Below are positions 45,635 to 53,848 of a stretch of DNA of 64,000 nucleotides, one piece after another. A program made the translations under genes and the position numbers. The notes below the pieces were generated by a model. That model was given only the letters and a program-made list of their open reading frames with translations, was not told where the DNA came from and did no database searches. Position 1 is the stretch's first letter; the number at the start of each line of letters is the position of its first letter. This DNA is from Clostridium thermosuccinogenes (GTDB taxonomy: Bacteria > Bacillota > Clostridia > Acetivibrionales > DSM-5807): the NCBI RefSeq assembly GCF_002896855.1, contig NZ_CP021850.1:3745665-3809664 (forward strand). Direction: 5' to 3'.

Positions 45635-45826
45635 ATGAGCAAAGATATTTTCAGAAACAAAAAGGATTTTGCCAGGGCTGAGTTTGCAACTGAAATCCCT
45701 GAACACAAAGGACATCCCGTGCCAAGGGAAGTAAAATCCCAGAAAGCGCAGCTGGAAAGCTTCGGTGCTCCAGGCATGGTGGAGAGAAAAGACAAAAAAG
45801 TGAAAATGGGCCATAAGCTTAAGTAG
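45635..45826 (+). CDS. Small basic protein of unknown function (63 residues)
   Basis: The product begins MSKDIFRNKKDFARAEFATE and is very basic, with the motif GHPVPREVKSQKAQLESFGA and a Lys-rich end. It has no Cys and no hydrophobic core. AAGGAG at 7 nt from ATG 45635 and a strong terminator directly after the stop support it as a real monocistronic gene. A frame upstream to 45545 lacks a ribosome-binding site. Nucleic-acid or spore-core binding would fit its charge but is not shown. Confidence 0.7.
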   Translation: MSKDIFRNKKDFARAEFATEIPEHKGHPVPREVKSQKAQLESFGAPGMVERKDKKVKMGHKLK

Positions 45827-45827
45827 T

Positions 45828-45854
45828 ATGAGTGCGGAAATGTACCGCACTCAT
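45828..45854 (+). terminator. Terminator of the 63-residue gene
   Basis: A perfect 10-bp stem, ATGAGTGCGG (45828-45837) with CCGCACTCAT (45845-45854), is followed by TTTTTAATTTTT. Confidence 0.9.
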
Positions 45855-45978
45855 TTTTAATTTTTAAAGCACACTTCTAAATCTTTATCTCCATTCTGCC
45901 GCAACTCTTCAGGCCATCCCACCGGAACCTCCCCAGAATGGCCTTACCCGTCGGTTAAGCTATTTCTTGTCCCCCGCC

Positions 45979-45994
45979 TGTGATATAAATCACG
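45979..45994. promoter_or_regulatory. CRP/FNR-type (HcpR-like) operator upstream of hcp
   Basis: TGTGATATAAATCACG is an inverted repeat TGTGA-N6-TCACG, matching the CRP/FNR-family consensus TGTGA-N6-TCACA at 9 of 10 fixed positions. It lies 94 bp before the hcp ATG. HcpR, a CRP/FNR-family regulator, is known to control hcp genes in many anaerobes. The regulator gene is not in this window. Confidence 0.6.
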
Positions 45995-46087
45995 CATATA
46001 TGTGTTATTGGCAACATTCAACCTTCTTGATCTTAATTAAAATTATAACATCTGGATGATTGAAATGAATTTCAAGGAGGTATTTTA

Positions 46088-47374
46088 ATGTTTTGTTATC
46101 AATGTGAACAATGTCCGAGCGGCGGATGCACAAAAGTAGGCGTATGCGGCAAGGATGAAACTGTTGCAAGTCTTCAGGATACAATAATTTTCGGTTTGAA
46201 AGGCATAGCGGCTTATGCTACCCATGCAAGGCAACTGGGTTATACGGACCCCGAAATTGATGCCATAACCCATGAAGCCCTTTATATGACACTTACCAAT
46301 TCGAACTTTAATGTTTCAGAGCATATAGATATGGCACTGAAAGTGGGATCTGCCACCGTTAAGGTGATGGACCTGCTGGACAGGGCTCACACATCAAGGC
46401 TTGGAATTCCGCAACCTGTTACGGTTACAGAGGATAGAATCGAAGGAAAGTGCATACTGGTTACAGGCCACAACCTGTATGCCCTGCAGGAATTGCTCAA
46501 GCAGTCGGAAGGCAAGGGAGTCAACGTATACACCCACTCAGAAATGCTTCCGGCCCACGGCTATCCGGAATTGAGAAAATACAAGCACCTCAAGGGAAAT
46601 GTAGGTAAGGCTTGGTATGACCAGAGGAAGGTGTTTGAAGAATTCCCGGGCGCAATACTGGGAACCACCAACTGCCTCATGCCCATTAAGGGAACATATT
46701 TTGACCGTTTCTTCTCCTATGACGTACATGGTCTTGAAGGAGTAAGAAAAATCGAAAACAATGACTTCACTCCGCTGATAGAAAAGGCACTGTCCCTCCC
46801 GGAAGCCAATGTTCAGTCGGACAAAACCCTGATAACCGGTTACCATCATGAGACCGTTCTGGGATTGGCCCCTGAAATCATCGATGCGGTAAAAACAGGA
46901 AAGATCAGAAGGTTCTTTGTCATAGCCGGTTGCGATGCTCCTGGCAAAGGCGGTGAATATTACAGAGAGCTGGCTCTCTCCATTCCCCAGGACTGCGTCA
47001 TCCTGACCACCTCCTGCGGAAAATTCAGGTTCAATGACCATGATTACGGAACGGTTCCCGGGACAAACATCCCCCGCTACATTGACCTGGGCCAGTGCAA
47101 CAACTCGGGTTCGGCAGTGAAAATCGCCGTCGCCCTCGCCAATGCCTTTAACTGCACTGTAAATGATCTGCCTCTTTCCATCGTTCTGTCATGGTTTGAG
47201 CAAAAAGCGGTGGCTATACTTCTGGGGTTATTCAGCCTTGGCGTAAAAGATATCCGCATAGGGCCCAAGGCGCCTGAATTCCTGTCGGAAGGAGTTGTAA
47301 AGGTTCTTCAGGATACCTTCAACCTCAAGCTTATAGGGGATGCAAAAACAGACCTGCAAGAGATGCTGGGATAA
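46088..47374 (+). CDS. hcp: Hybrid-cluster protein / hydroxylamine reductase, short (class III) type
   Basis: It reduces hydroxylamine or NO and belongs to nitrosative-stress defence. The N-terminal cluster motif is Cys3-x2-Cys6-x7-Cys14-x5-Cys20, with an extra Cys9. Hybrid-cluster ligands lie in GTTNCLMP, IAGCDAPGKGG, TTSCGKFRFND and later conserved positions. At 428 residues it lacks about 100 residues present in class I/II proteins, which fits the archaeal/Thermotoga-like class III. A strong AAGGAGG precedes the ATG. It is monocistronic, with a CRP/FNR-type palindrome upstream and a terminator at 47401. Confidence 0.93.
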   Translation: MFCYQCEQCPSGGCTKVGVCGKDETVASLQDTIIFGLKGIAAYATHARQLGYTDPEIDAITHEALYMTLTNSNFNVSEHIDMALKVGSATVKVMDLLDRAHTSRLGIPQPVTVTEDRIEGKCILVTGHNLYALQELLKQSEGKGVNVYTHSEMLPAHGYPELRKYKHLKGNVGKAWYDQRKVFEEFPGAILGTTNCLMPIKGTYFDRFFSYDVHGLEGVRKIENNDFTPLIEKALSLPEANVQSDKTLITGYHHETVLGLAPEIIDAVKTGKIRRFFVIAGCDAPGKGGEYYRELALSIPQDCVILTTSCGKFRFNDHDYGTVPGTNIPRYIDLGQCNNSGSAVKIAVALANAFNCTVNDLPLSIVLSWFEQKAVAILLGLFSLGVKDIRIGPKAPEFLSEGVVKVLQDTFNLKLIGDAKTDLQEMLG

Positions 47375-47400
47375 ATCCACAAGGTTCCTACTAGTATATG

Positions 47401-47440
47401 AAAGAAAGGCTCTGTGTCCTGAAACATCGAGCCTTTCTTT
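47401..47440. terminator. Terminator between convergent hcp and beta-mannosidase genes
   Basis: AAAGAAAGGCTC (47401-47412) pairs perfectly with GAGCCTTTCTTT (47429-47440) over 12 bp. T-rich ends on both strands let it serve hcp (stop 47374) and the minus-strand GH2 gene (stop 47524). Confidence 0.8.
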
Positions 47441-47523
47441 ATTCATTAAACAGTAATATAAATCTTTTAGCACGACAAACGAGTAAAATCAATAAAAATG
47501 TCTTTCCGTTATAATCTTTTCTG

Positions 47524-50085
47524 TTATCTATTGTCAATTGGTACAGCTTGCACTTCCAAATCTCCAACGCAGTCAAAAACACGAACCTTTTTGCGCTGGC
47601 CTGGCAACATCTCAAAAAAGTTATCATCAAACCGCACGGTATCATCCGGACAACGCAGATAAACCAACGGGCAATAGGTTTTTGACGAGACTGTGACAAG
47701 CAGCTCATTTCCTATTTGCTCCATTTTTTCTATCTTTAAGCCGGCATTCTCAACAGAGATATCGCGATAATATCCACGAATACTCGTGGCAACGCCAAAG
47801 AAATCACCATCGATTTGACGCACATAATAAGCGCCGTCAAATCCCATATCCTTTGCAGGAAACTCAAATTGCATTCGGGAATGAGCAGCCATATCAACGC
47901 TCCACAAACCAATAGATTGCATGTCTCCCTTGAAAGTAAAAAATCCGTATTCCAATTCTGCCTTTAGATCCTCAGGTGTTTCGTTAATAACCGTAACCAC
48001 AGCAGTTCCCTGCTCAGCCCGCAGGATAAGTTTACGTGGTTCAAAGGCTCGTTTTAGAAAGTAGTAGCTGATCTTTCGGGTCAGATAGTAGTCTATGGGT
48101 GTCCATCCTGTCTCCGGCCAGCAATCGTTATACATCCATATCAAACAGCCGGAGCAGTGCTCAAATCGCCTAAGGGCCAATGCCATGTCGGCATACATAA
48201 GCCCCTGCACGATACCGCCATAGAGAAGATAACCGTCCAAATCATGCAGCTTTGCTTCATCTGCAAGATGCACCCGGATACGCTCTACAATGTGCTCATG
48301 CTTTTTATGATGTTCGCCATGGTGTCTCCATATCTCGCCATCCATGGAAACAGGCTCGCCACAATGATAACGTTCGACAGAGCTTCTAACGAGGGGTCCA
48401 TGGAAACCATATTCGCTGGAAAAACGCACCTTTGCCGCCAATCGGTCAAAAGCATAAAGGTCAGCTGCATTTTTCATGCCGATTTCACTATCTTTACGCA
48501 TGTGGTTCCACACATGGGTGTCACCTGCATACAGGCTGTTAGCACGGTCTCCGAAAAATGGCGAGCTGGGCATATAAGGAACGCGGGGCGCATGATTACG
48601 CACGATTTCGGGGAAGATGTAATTAAATAATCTGCTGCCGAAGTAATAATCTGCCTGTTGATGCTCATCAAACCAGTCCGTATACGACTCATGCACTTCA
48701 TTGTTGCCTGTCCAAACAGCTATGCAGCAATGATGAGCAAGACGTTTTACCTGATACTCTGCTTCCAGTCTTGCCTCATGTACGAACCAGGGAAGATGAT
48801 CAGGGTAATATGCGCAAGCATACATGAAATCATGCATAACAAGAATTCCTTTTTGCGAGCAATAATCGTAAAACTCATCCGGTTCGTACAGACCTCCTCC
48901 CCATATACGCAGCATGTTGCTATTCATATATGCGGCTTCATCAACCAATGTACGATAGGTAGAAAGCGGAATACGAAGATACACAGAATCAGCAGGCACC
49001 CAGTTGCCACCCTTGCAAAAAATTGGGACACCATTTACAATAAACCGGAATTCACGACTTCCATCAGGAAGTTTATCCTGACGCAATACAAGAGTTCTTA
49101 AACCAACAGTTTTTGGCTGCATTTCATTTTCATGGCCTCTGCAGATTACACCTGCTCTGGCAATATACAGATTTTGCAGACCATAACCATTTGGCCACCA
49201 TAACTTTGCCTTTTCAATTGTTTTGTATTCTGTGATAAAGTTAATCCCTCCGGCAAGGTAGAGATCCTTTCTTTCGCATATCACCCTGCCATTTGCATCG
49301 CATATTTCGTACCACAGCACAGCATCGTCAGCACTGCATATAGACAGATTTGTGATTTCAAAATATAGCTCAATATCAGCTTTATTATCATGTATCGACA
49401 CGGTGTCCGCACGAAAACCGGTAATATGAGCACCACTTACCCCTCTGAGCTCAATCTTTCTTCCAATGCCGCATGTCGGTACAGGTTTACACCAATCCCA
49501 GCCCATACTGTAAGCGGGCTTGCGAAGATACACACGTTGGTCGGCTATACCGTTACCGTTGGCACAGTAATAGCTTATGCTATCGTTGGGGTAATGGTCT
49601 TCGAAACCCGACGTCAAACGAATGATAATCTGGTTTGATCCTTCCCTCAGATAACGTTTTACGTCTATGTCAAGTGGCCTGAATGCATTTTTGTGGCTTG
49701 CAACCGGCATATTATTGATGATTATATCCGCTTTGTAATCCAGTATTTCAATATATAACCGCACTTCTTCGCAGTTCAGAAGCTCCTTATCCACTTCGAA
49801 TTCCCGCAAAAACCACCAGGAGTAGTCACATATCCACAAGCAGTCATCGGTGTTTTTCTTATCCAAAGGTTCTTCGAGAAGGTTATTTTCCATAAGTGGC
49901 GTAATAACATCGCATGGCACTTGTGCCTGTATAAATCCCTGCTTGGCAGGGAAACGGCGTTTAACACCATGGATAAATGAGAACTTCCCCTTTGGGCGTC
50001 CAGCCACCTCTGCGAACCGTTCCGGTCCCACGTCGATAAATTCGGCACGAAGTCGCCATGTGCCTGCCAAATCCAATGTCTTCAT
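47524..50085 (-). CDS. Glycoside hydrolase family 2 beta-mannosidase
   Basis: It removes terminal beta-mannose, as in mannan or the N-glycan core. The 853-residue protein has the GH2 order: sugar-binding jelly roll (1-180), Ig-like domain (about 190-290), TIM barrel (about 295-600), then C-terminal beta domains. The acid/base Glu is seen in IAVWTGNNEVHESY and the nucleophile in RFSSEYGFHGP. GWDWCKP is typical of beta-mannosidases. It has no signal peptide. ATG 50085 has AGAGGTG upstream; the frame open to 50142 adds no family sequence. It lies directly downstream of the decayed ABC importer and is probably transcribed from that operon's promoter at 50876. Confidence 0.92.
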   Translation of the reverse strand: MKTLDLAGTWRLRAEFIDVGPERFAEVAGRPKGKFSFIHGVKRRFPAKQGFIQAQVPCDVITPLMENNLLEEPLDKKNTDDCLWICDYSWWFLREFEVDKELLNCEEVRLYIEILDYKADIIINNMPVASHKNAFRPLDIDVKRYLREGSNQIIIRLTSGFEDHYPNDSISYYCANGNGIADQRVYLRKPAYSMGWDWCKPVPTCGIGRKIELRGVSGAHITGFRADTVSIHDNKADIELYFEITNLSICSADDAVLWYEICDANGRVICERKDLYLAGGINFITEYKTIEKAKLWWPNGYGLQNLYIARAGVICRGHENEMQPKTVGLRTLVLRQDKLPDGSREFRFIVNGVPIFCKGGNWVPADSVYLRIPLSTYRTLVDEAAYMNSNMLRIWGGGLYEPDEFYDYCSQKGILVMHDFMYACAYYPDHLPWFVHEARLEAEYQVKRLAHHCCIAVWTGNNEVHESYTDWFDEHQQADYYFGSRLFNYIFPEIVRNHAPRVPYMPSSPFFGDRANSLYAGDTHVWNHMRKDSEIGMKNAADLYAFDRLAAKVRFSSEYGFHGPLVRSSVERYHCGEPVSMDGEIWRHHGEHHKKHEHIVERIRVHLADEAKLHDLDGYLLYGGIVQGLMYADMALALRRFEHCSGCLIWMYNDCWPETGWTPIDYYLTRKISYYFLKRAFEPRKLILRAEQGTAVVTVINETPEDLKAELEYGFFTFKGDMQSIGLWSVDMAAHSRMQFEFPAKDMGFDGAYYVRQIDGDFFGVATSIRGYYRDISVENAGLKIEKMEQIGNELLVTVSSKTYCPLVYLRCPDDTVRFDDNFFEMLPGQRKKVRVFDCVGDLEVQAVPIDNR

Positions 50086-50194
50086 ATACGCACCTCTTTT
50101 ATTAATTTGTGAATTGATTTTATGGCAAGTGTCCCATTCCAATAGCTGTATGGGGCACTATAGCAGAAAGGTATTACAGCCTCATCTTTTTCAA

Positions 50195-50703
50195 CTATTT
50201 TCCTATAGCTGAGATATATTCCTGATATTGCTGTTGCTGCAATTGTTGCTGGTAAGTATTGCCGGATCAATGTAACCTGCAGTAAAGCACTCCCGCATAA
50301 ATGCCAAAGCTTCTTTCATTTCAGGCTGTATTGAGCCATGGGAAACCTTGCCGTCTTTAAGGACAAAATTAATTGGATCTGCTTTAAATGGATACATGAA
50401 AGGTGCCCAGCTGCGCCATTCGGTTCCTGCACCCGTAAAGCCATATGTATCATCCTGGCCGTTTTTATCCGGATCATCCTCTGTAAAGGCACGCAGCATT
50501 TCCTTGAACTCTTTTGTATTCGTAAGCGCTTTCATATTCAGTGCTTCCAGCCAGTCCTGACGAACAAGCAATGTCAAGCAACAAGATTCGGAGACATCAC
50601 CGGGAATACGCCAAATAGTTCCGTCATCATTTGCAGCAAGGAACATTGTCATATCGGTATAATATGTTGAATAATACTCGCGAATATTCGGATGTGTCAT
50701 TAT
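50195..50703 (-). pseudogene. Remnant of a sugar ABC receptor gene (internal fragment)
   Basis: About 165 codons match the middle of family 1 sugar receptors: HPNIREYYSTYY, MFLAANDDGTIWRIPGD, LLVRQDWLEALNMKAL, DPDKNGQDDTYGFTG and EALAFMRECFTAGYIDPAIL. The signal peptide and first third are missing. Just after IDPAIL the frame breaks; in another frame a short Gln-rich tail ending QEYISAIGK resembles a receptor C-terminus and stops at 50195. So both an internal deletion and a frame change are visible. Its 5' end is joined to a permease fragment. No function is expected. Confidence 0.8.
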
Positions 50704-50822
50704 ATTATGAGGTATACGATGCCAGGGAGCAGCATTAAGTAAATCCATCTATCTCTTACTATACGCCTTAAAATACTCTGCTCTCTGTTAATAGTAGATT
50801 CGGGTATATCTACTTTAACCAT
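50700..50822 (-). pseudogene. N-terminal stub of an LplB-type permease gene
   Basis: ATG 50822, behind GGAGAGAGGG, opens 40 codons: MVKVDIPESTINREQSI, then RDRWIYLMLLPGIVYLII and a stop. The last part is the first membrane segment of LplB-type permeases (compare ALPTVVWYILF at 3550). After it the sequence switches, out of frame, into the middle of a receptor gene. The stub keeps its start signals and lies under a good promoter and operator, but cannot make a permease. Confidence 0.8.
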
Positions 50823-50836
50823 TACCCTCTCTCCAT

Positions 50837-50854
50837 TTACTTAAATTTAAGTAA
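50837..50854. promoter_or_regulatory. 18-bp perfect palindromic operator
   Basis: TTACTTAAATTTAAGTAA is its own reverse complement. It lies 22-39 bp past the -10 of the minus-strand promoter and before the permease-stub start, a roadblock position. The adjacent divergent LacI-family gene is the likely source of the binding protein. Confidence 0.7.
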
Positions 50855-50875
50855 TCCATTGCTTTTTATGTTAAA

Positions 50876-50904
50876 ATAATAACCCTAAATTTACCTCTTG
50901 TCAA
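50876..50904 (-). promoter_or_regulatory. Sigma-A promoter of the decayed importer / beta-mannosidase
   Basis: TTGACA (50899-50904), 17-nt spacer, TATTAT (50876-50881) on the minus strand: 11 of 12 consensus positions. It drives the permease stub, receptor remnant and probably the GH2 gene at 50085. Confidence 0.85.
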
Positions 50905-51153
50905 CACAAAATTTAAACTGAAATTTATAAGAAATTAACTCATTTACATGGAAAGGAAAAAGAAATGGGACTTACCATTTAAGCCAGCATTGGACTACAT
51001 ACAAGCTCGATGCTTTGGATTGCGCTGTCTTAAGCCTCAAGCTTACTACAACACCATCTCAACCTGACCAGCACAACATGTTAATTTAACTCTTGACAGC
51101 ACACAAGATTACTTATATATTATACTTAGTATTTAGGTAAATTAATAAACTAA

Positions 51154-51181
51154 TTAAGTAAATTTTAACTTAAATTTTAAT
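51154..51181. promoter_or_regulatory. Candidate second operator upstream of the LacI-type gene
   Basis: TTAAGT (51154-51159) and ACTTAA (51168-51173) are inverted 6-bp half-sites of the 50837 palindrome. ACTTAAATTTTAAT (51168-51181) repeats the first ten bases of its core ACTTAAATTTAAGT. It ends 21 bp before the -35 of the LacI-type gene, suited to autoregulation. Confidence 0.45.
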
Positions 51182-51202
51182 TAATAAACTGATGTTTTTT
51201 GT

Positions 51203-51231
51203 TTGACATGGCATATTTAGTTATTTATAAT
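51203..51231 (+). promoter_or_regulatory. Consensus sigma-A promoter of the LacI-type gene
   Basis: TTGACA (51203-51208), 17-nt spacer, TATAAT (51226-51231): a full 12 of 12 match. The start codon is about 95 nt downstream of the expected transcription start. Confidence 0.9.
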
Positions 51232-51333
51232 TTTGTTATGATTAAATAGCAGATAATAAGCATAAATGCATTTTAACTATCAGACAATTCGTATAGAATA
51301 TATTGAGTATGTAAGAAAAAGCAGGAGGTTTAC

Positions 51334-52347
51334 ATGGGAGTTACGATGAAAGATCTGGCCAAAGAGCTGGGGGTAAGTATTGTTACTGTGTCCAAATCTT
51401 TGGCAGATAAAGAAGGTGTAAGTGAATCTGTTCGCCAGCAAGTTAAAGAGCTGGCTAGAAAAAGAGGCTATCGCATGAACAGGGTTGCTCGTCAGCTCAG
51501 GCAAGGTAATACTCAAAATATCGGCATACTTCTATCTGAATCTTTCGGACGAGGGCCCGAGACATTTTACTGGAGTGTTCACAGTCAGCTTTCATTACAG
51601 CTGACACAACTTAATTATACAAGCATACTGGAGATTGTTTCATCCTCCATGGAAAAAGAGAAAAAGCTGCCCTGCATGTTGCAGCAGAACAAGGTAGACG
51701 GTATTATTGTTTTAGGTCAGATAAGCGATGAGTACCTATCTTTCCTCAATGAGCAGAGTGTACCTTTTATTTTGCTGGATTTCTATACGGATAACGAGAA
51801 ATACTTGTCGGTGACAACCAACAATTTTCAAAGCTCTTTTATCAGCACAAGCTATGTGATTTCATGCGGGCATAAAGATATTGGATTTTTGGGCAACATT
51901 CGTCATTCCACCAGCAGCATCCAGGATAGATTCCTGGGTTTTTACAAAGCCATGCTGGAACATGATCTACCCATTCGCGATGAATGGATTATCAACGATC
52001 GTACAGATAGAGGACGTATTCTGGAGCAATTCGCTCTTCCCAATAAACTTCCGACTGCCTTTGTATGCAACTGTGATGAATCGGCATACAAACTGCTGGA
52101 GCAGCTAAATAAAATGGGTCTTCGGGTTCCTGAAGATATTTCGCTTATTGGGTTTGATAACTCTATATACTCCCAGATCAGCAAACCTCAAATCACCACA
52201 GTCGCTGTCGATGTGGAAACACTCACACACAAAGCTGCGGAATTGATAACCTATTGCATAAACCATCAAAACAGTGCCTCCTCGTCCGTAGTTGTGCCTG
52301 GCAAAATGATTTACAGGGATTCTGTTCGCATATTAAACGAAAAATAG
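51334..52347 (+). CDS. LacI-family transcriptional regulator
   Basis: The 337-residue protein has the LacI helix-turn-helix at residues 5-25 (MKDLAKELGVSIVTVSKSL) and the hinge region near 50. A periplasmic-binding-protein-like sensor follows: QNIGILL, VDGIIVLGQI, PFILLDFYTDNEK, CGHKDIGFLGN, PTAFVCNCDESAYKLL and the typical VPEDISLIGFDNSIYSQISKPQITTV. AGGAGG precedes the ATG. It is divergent from the decayed importer and upstream of SDR, ThuA, esterase and GH130 genes, which it probably controls with the beta-mannosidase. The effector is not known. Confidence 0.93.
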   Translation: MGVTMKDLAKELGVSIVTVSKSLADKEGVSESVRQQVKELARKRGYRMNRVARQLRQGNTQNIGILLSESFGRGPETFYWSVHSQLSLQLTQLNYTSILEIVSSSMEKEKKLPCMLQQNKVDGIIVLGQISDEYLSFLNEQSVPFILLDFYTDNEKYLSVTTNNFQSSFISTSYVISCGHKDIGFLGNIRHSTSSIQDRFLGFYKAMLEHDLPIRDEWIINDRTDRGRILEQFALPNKLPTAFVCNCDESAYKLLEQLNKMGLRVPEDISLIGFDNSIYSQISKPQITTVAVDVETLTHKAAELITYCINHQNSASSSVVVPGKMIYRDSVRILNEK

Positions 52348-52398
52348 GATAAAACAGGTTTGCATATGGTGCACCCTGCTTTGCAAAGGAGGTGTATA

Positions 52399-53121
52399 AT
52401 GTTGAGCACACAGCATATTTTTATCAGCGGAGCCGACAGAGGGCTTGGCTTTGGTATGACAGAGCAGCTTCTTTCCCAAGGTCATATTGTGTATGCGGGA
52501 CAATACATGCCTGAATGGACTCAGTTAAAGGATTTGAAAGCTCGTTATCCCGATAGCCTTTTCTTAGTTCCGCTGGATGTGGGAAGCGACGAAAGTGTGA
52601 AAGCTGCCGCAGAAACTGTCGCCAACCTCACCTCTTGCCTGGATGTGCTCATAAGCAACGCAGGCATCAACGGACATAATGATAAGGATAAAGGTCTTCA
52701 TATCGAAACCGATACAGCATTACTCGTATACAATGTTAATGCACTTGGCTCGGCAAGGCTTGTAGAACATCTTTTTCCATTACTGGAGGCAGGCAGTGAA
52801 AAAAAGCTCTGCTTTATATCATCAGAAGCAGGCAGCATCACGCAGTGTTGGCGTTCTGAAATGTTCAGATACTGCATGAGTAAGGCAGCCCTCAACATGT
52901 ACGTTCGTATCCTGTTTAATCAGCTCCGGCCGAAAGGATACCGCTTCCGTCTCTATCATCCAGGCTGGATCCGTTCGTACATGAGCGGTAGTTTAAATCC
53001 GGATGCAAAACTGGATATTGCTGATGCCGCCCGTCTAGCTATTTCTTATTTCTTCTCACAGACAATAAATGAGGATGAGCTCGTGCTGTACGGTTATGAC
53101 GGAGAACGCTTTTCCTATTGA
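52399..53121 (+). CDS. Short-chain dehydrogenase/reductase (SDR)
   Basis: The classical SDR marks are present: FISGADRGLGFGM (Gly-rich NAD(P) loop), LISNAGI (the NAG motif), catalytic Ser in CFISSEAGS and FRYCMSKAAL (Tyr-x3-Lys). PGWIRSYM matches the usual loop after the active site. The 240 residues make a complete enzyme. Start at ATG 52399 has AGGAGG upstream; an earlier ATG lacks one. It lies between the LacI-type and ThuA-like genes, suggesting a sugar or sugar-acid substrate, not identified. Confidence 0.88.
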   Translation: MLSTQHIFISGADRGLGFGMTEQLLSQGHIVYAGQYMPEWTQLKDLKARYPDSLFLVPLDVGSDESVKAAAETVANLTSCLDVLISNAGINGHNDKDKGLHIETDTALLVYNVNALGSARLVEHLFPLLEAGSEKKLCFISSEAGSITQCWRSEMFRYCMSKAALNMYVRILFNQLRPKGYRFRLYHPGWIRSYMSGSLNPDAKLDIADAARLAISYFFSQTINEDELVLYGYDGERFSY

Positions 53122-53135
53122 TAGGGGGAACCTAA

Positions 53136-53795
53136 GTGAATATTTTATTAATATGCAATGATTTTTATCATCCCGGAGAGATAATAGTTGAAGGGCTTTC
53201 TTTTCTGCGCGCTGAAGGACACACTCTGGATGTTCAAAGCGACGCTTCCTTTTTCCAACCCGATATACTGAAACAATACGAAGTTGTCATATTTGCCAAA
53301 AGCGATGAGGTAAGCGCTTCCAAGCGAGAAAAATGGGAAACGCCGGAGGTTCAGTGTGCATTGCAGGAATATGTTGAGCATGGCGGCAGGTTGTTCGCCA
53401 TTCATTCCGGAATCGTTGGGCACGAGGGAACAGAGCAGCTGCGTACATTGATCGGATGCCGTTTTTCACATCATCCGGAGCAGTGCCCTGTTACGGTTCG
53501 TCCGGTAAAAAAACACACAATTACGGAAAACATCAGCGATTTCGTGGAAGTTGACGAGCATTACTTCATTGAATTGCTTACCGACGATCTTGACATCCTG
53601 ATGCATTCGATTTCCAGATATGGCGAAGTTCCGGCCTGTTATACACGCACACAGGGAAAGGGTCGGATTTGTACCTTCACTCCCGGGCATAATCCTTCTG
53701 TATGGCAAAACCCTGTAGTGAGGCAAATAATGCGAAACGTCCTTAAATGGATGATGGAGACTGATGTTCCATCGCAGCTAAGGCGCCAGACATGA
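53136..53795 (+). CDS. ThuA-like domain protein
   Basis: ThuA-like proteins have a class I glutamine amidotransferase fold and occur in sugar-utilisation clusters; in rhizobia they act in keto-sugar metabolism. The 219-residue protein has the landmarks: ILLICNDFYHPGE at the start, YEVVIFAKSDE, EYVEHGGRLFAIHSG, CRFSHHPEQ, VDEHYF and RICTFTPGHNPSVW. The GTG start has AGGGGG upstream and is 14 bp after the SDR stop, so the genes are coupled. No signal peptide is present. A catalytic role is likely but unproven. Confidence 0.85.
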   Translation: MNILLICNDFYHPGEIIVEGLSFLRAEGHTLDVQSDASFFQPDILKQYEVVIFAKSDEVSASKREKWETPEVQCALQEYVEHGGRLFAIHSGIVGHEGTEQLRTLIGCRFSHHPEQCPVTVRPVKKHTITENISDFVEVDEHYFIELLTDDLDILMHSISRYGEVPACYTRTQGKGRICTFTPGHNPSVWQNPVVRQIMRNVLKWMMETDVPSQLRRQT

Positions 53796-53848
53796 AGCAT
53801 CAAAATGTAGATTCAATCAATAAAAAATATGAAAAGTGAAGTGATAAC

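Larger units (their letters stand above)
50823..51333. other. Divergent regulatory region between the decayed importer and lacI-type gene
   Basis: This AT-rich stretch contains the minus-strand promoter (50876-50904), the palindromic operator (50837-50854), related half-sites at 51154-51181 and the plus-strand promoter of the LacI-type gene (51203-51231). Between about 50940 and 51120 nothing else was recognised. Confidence 0.7.
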
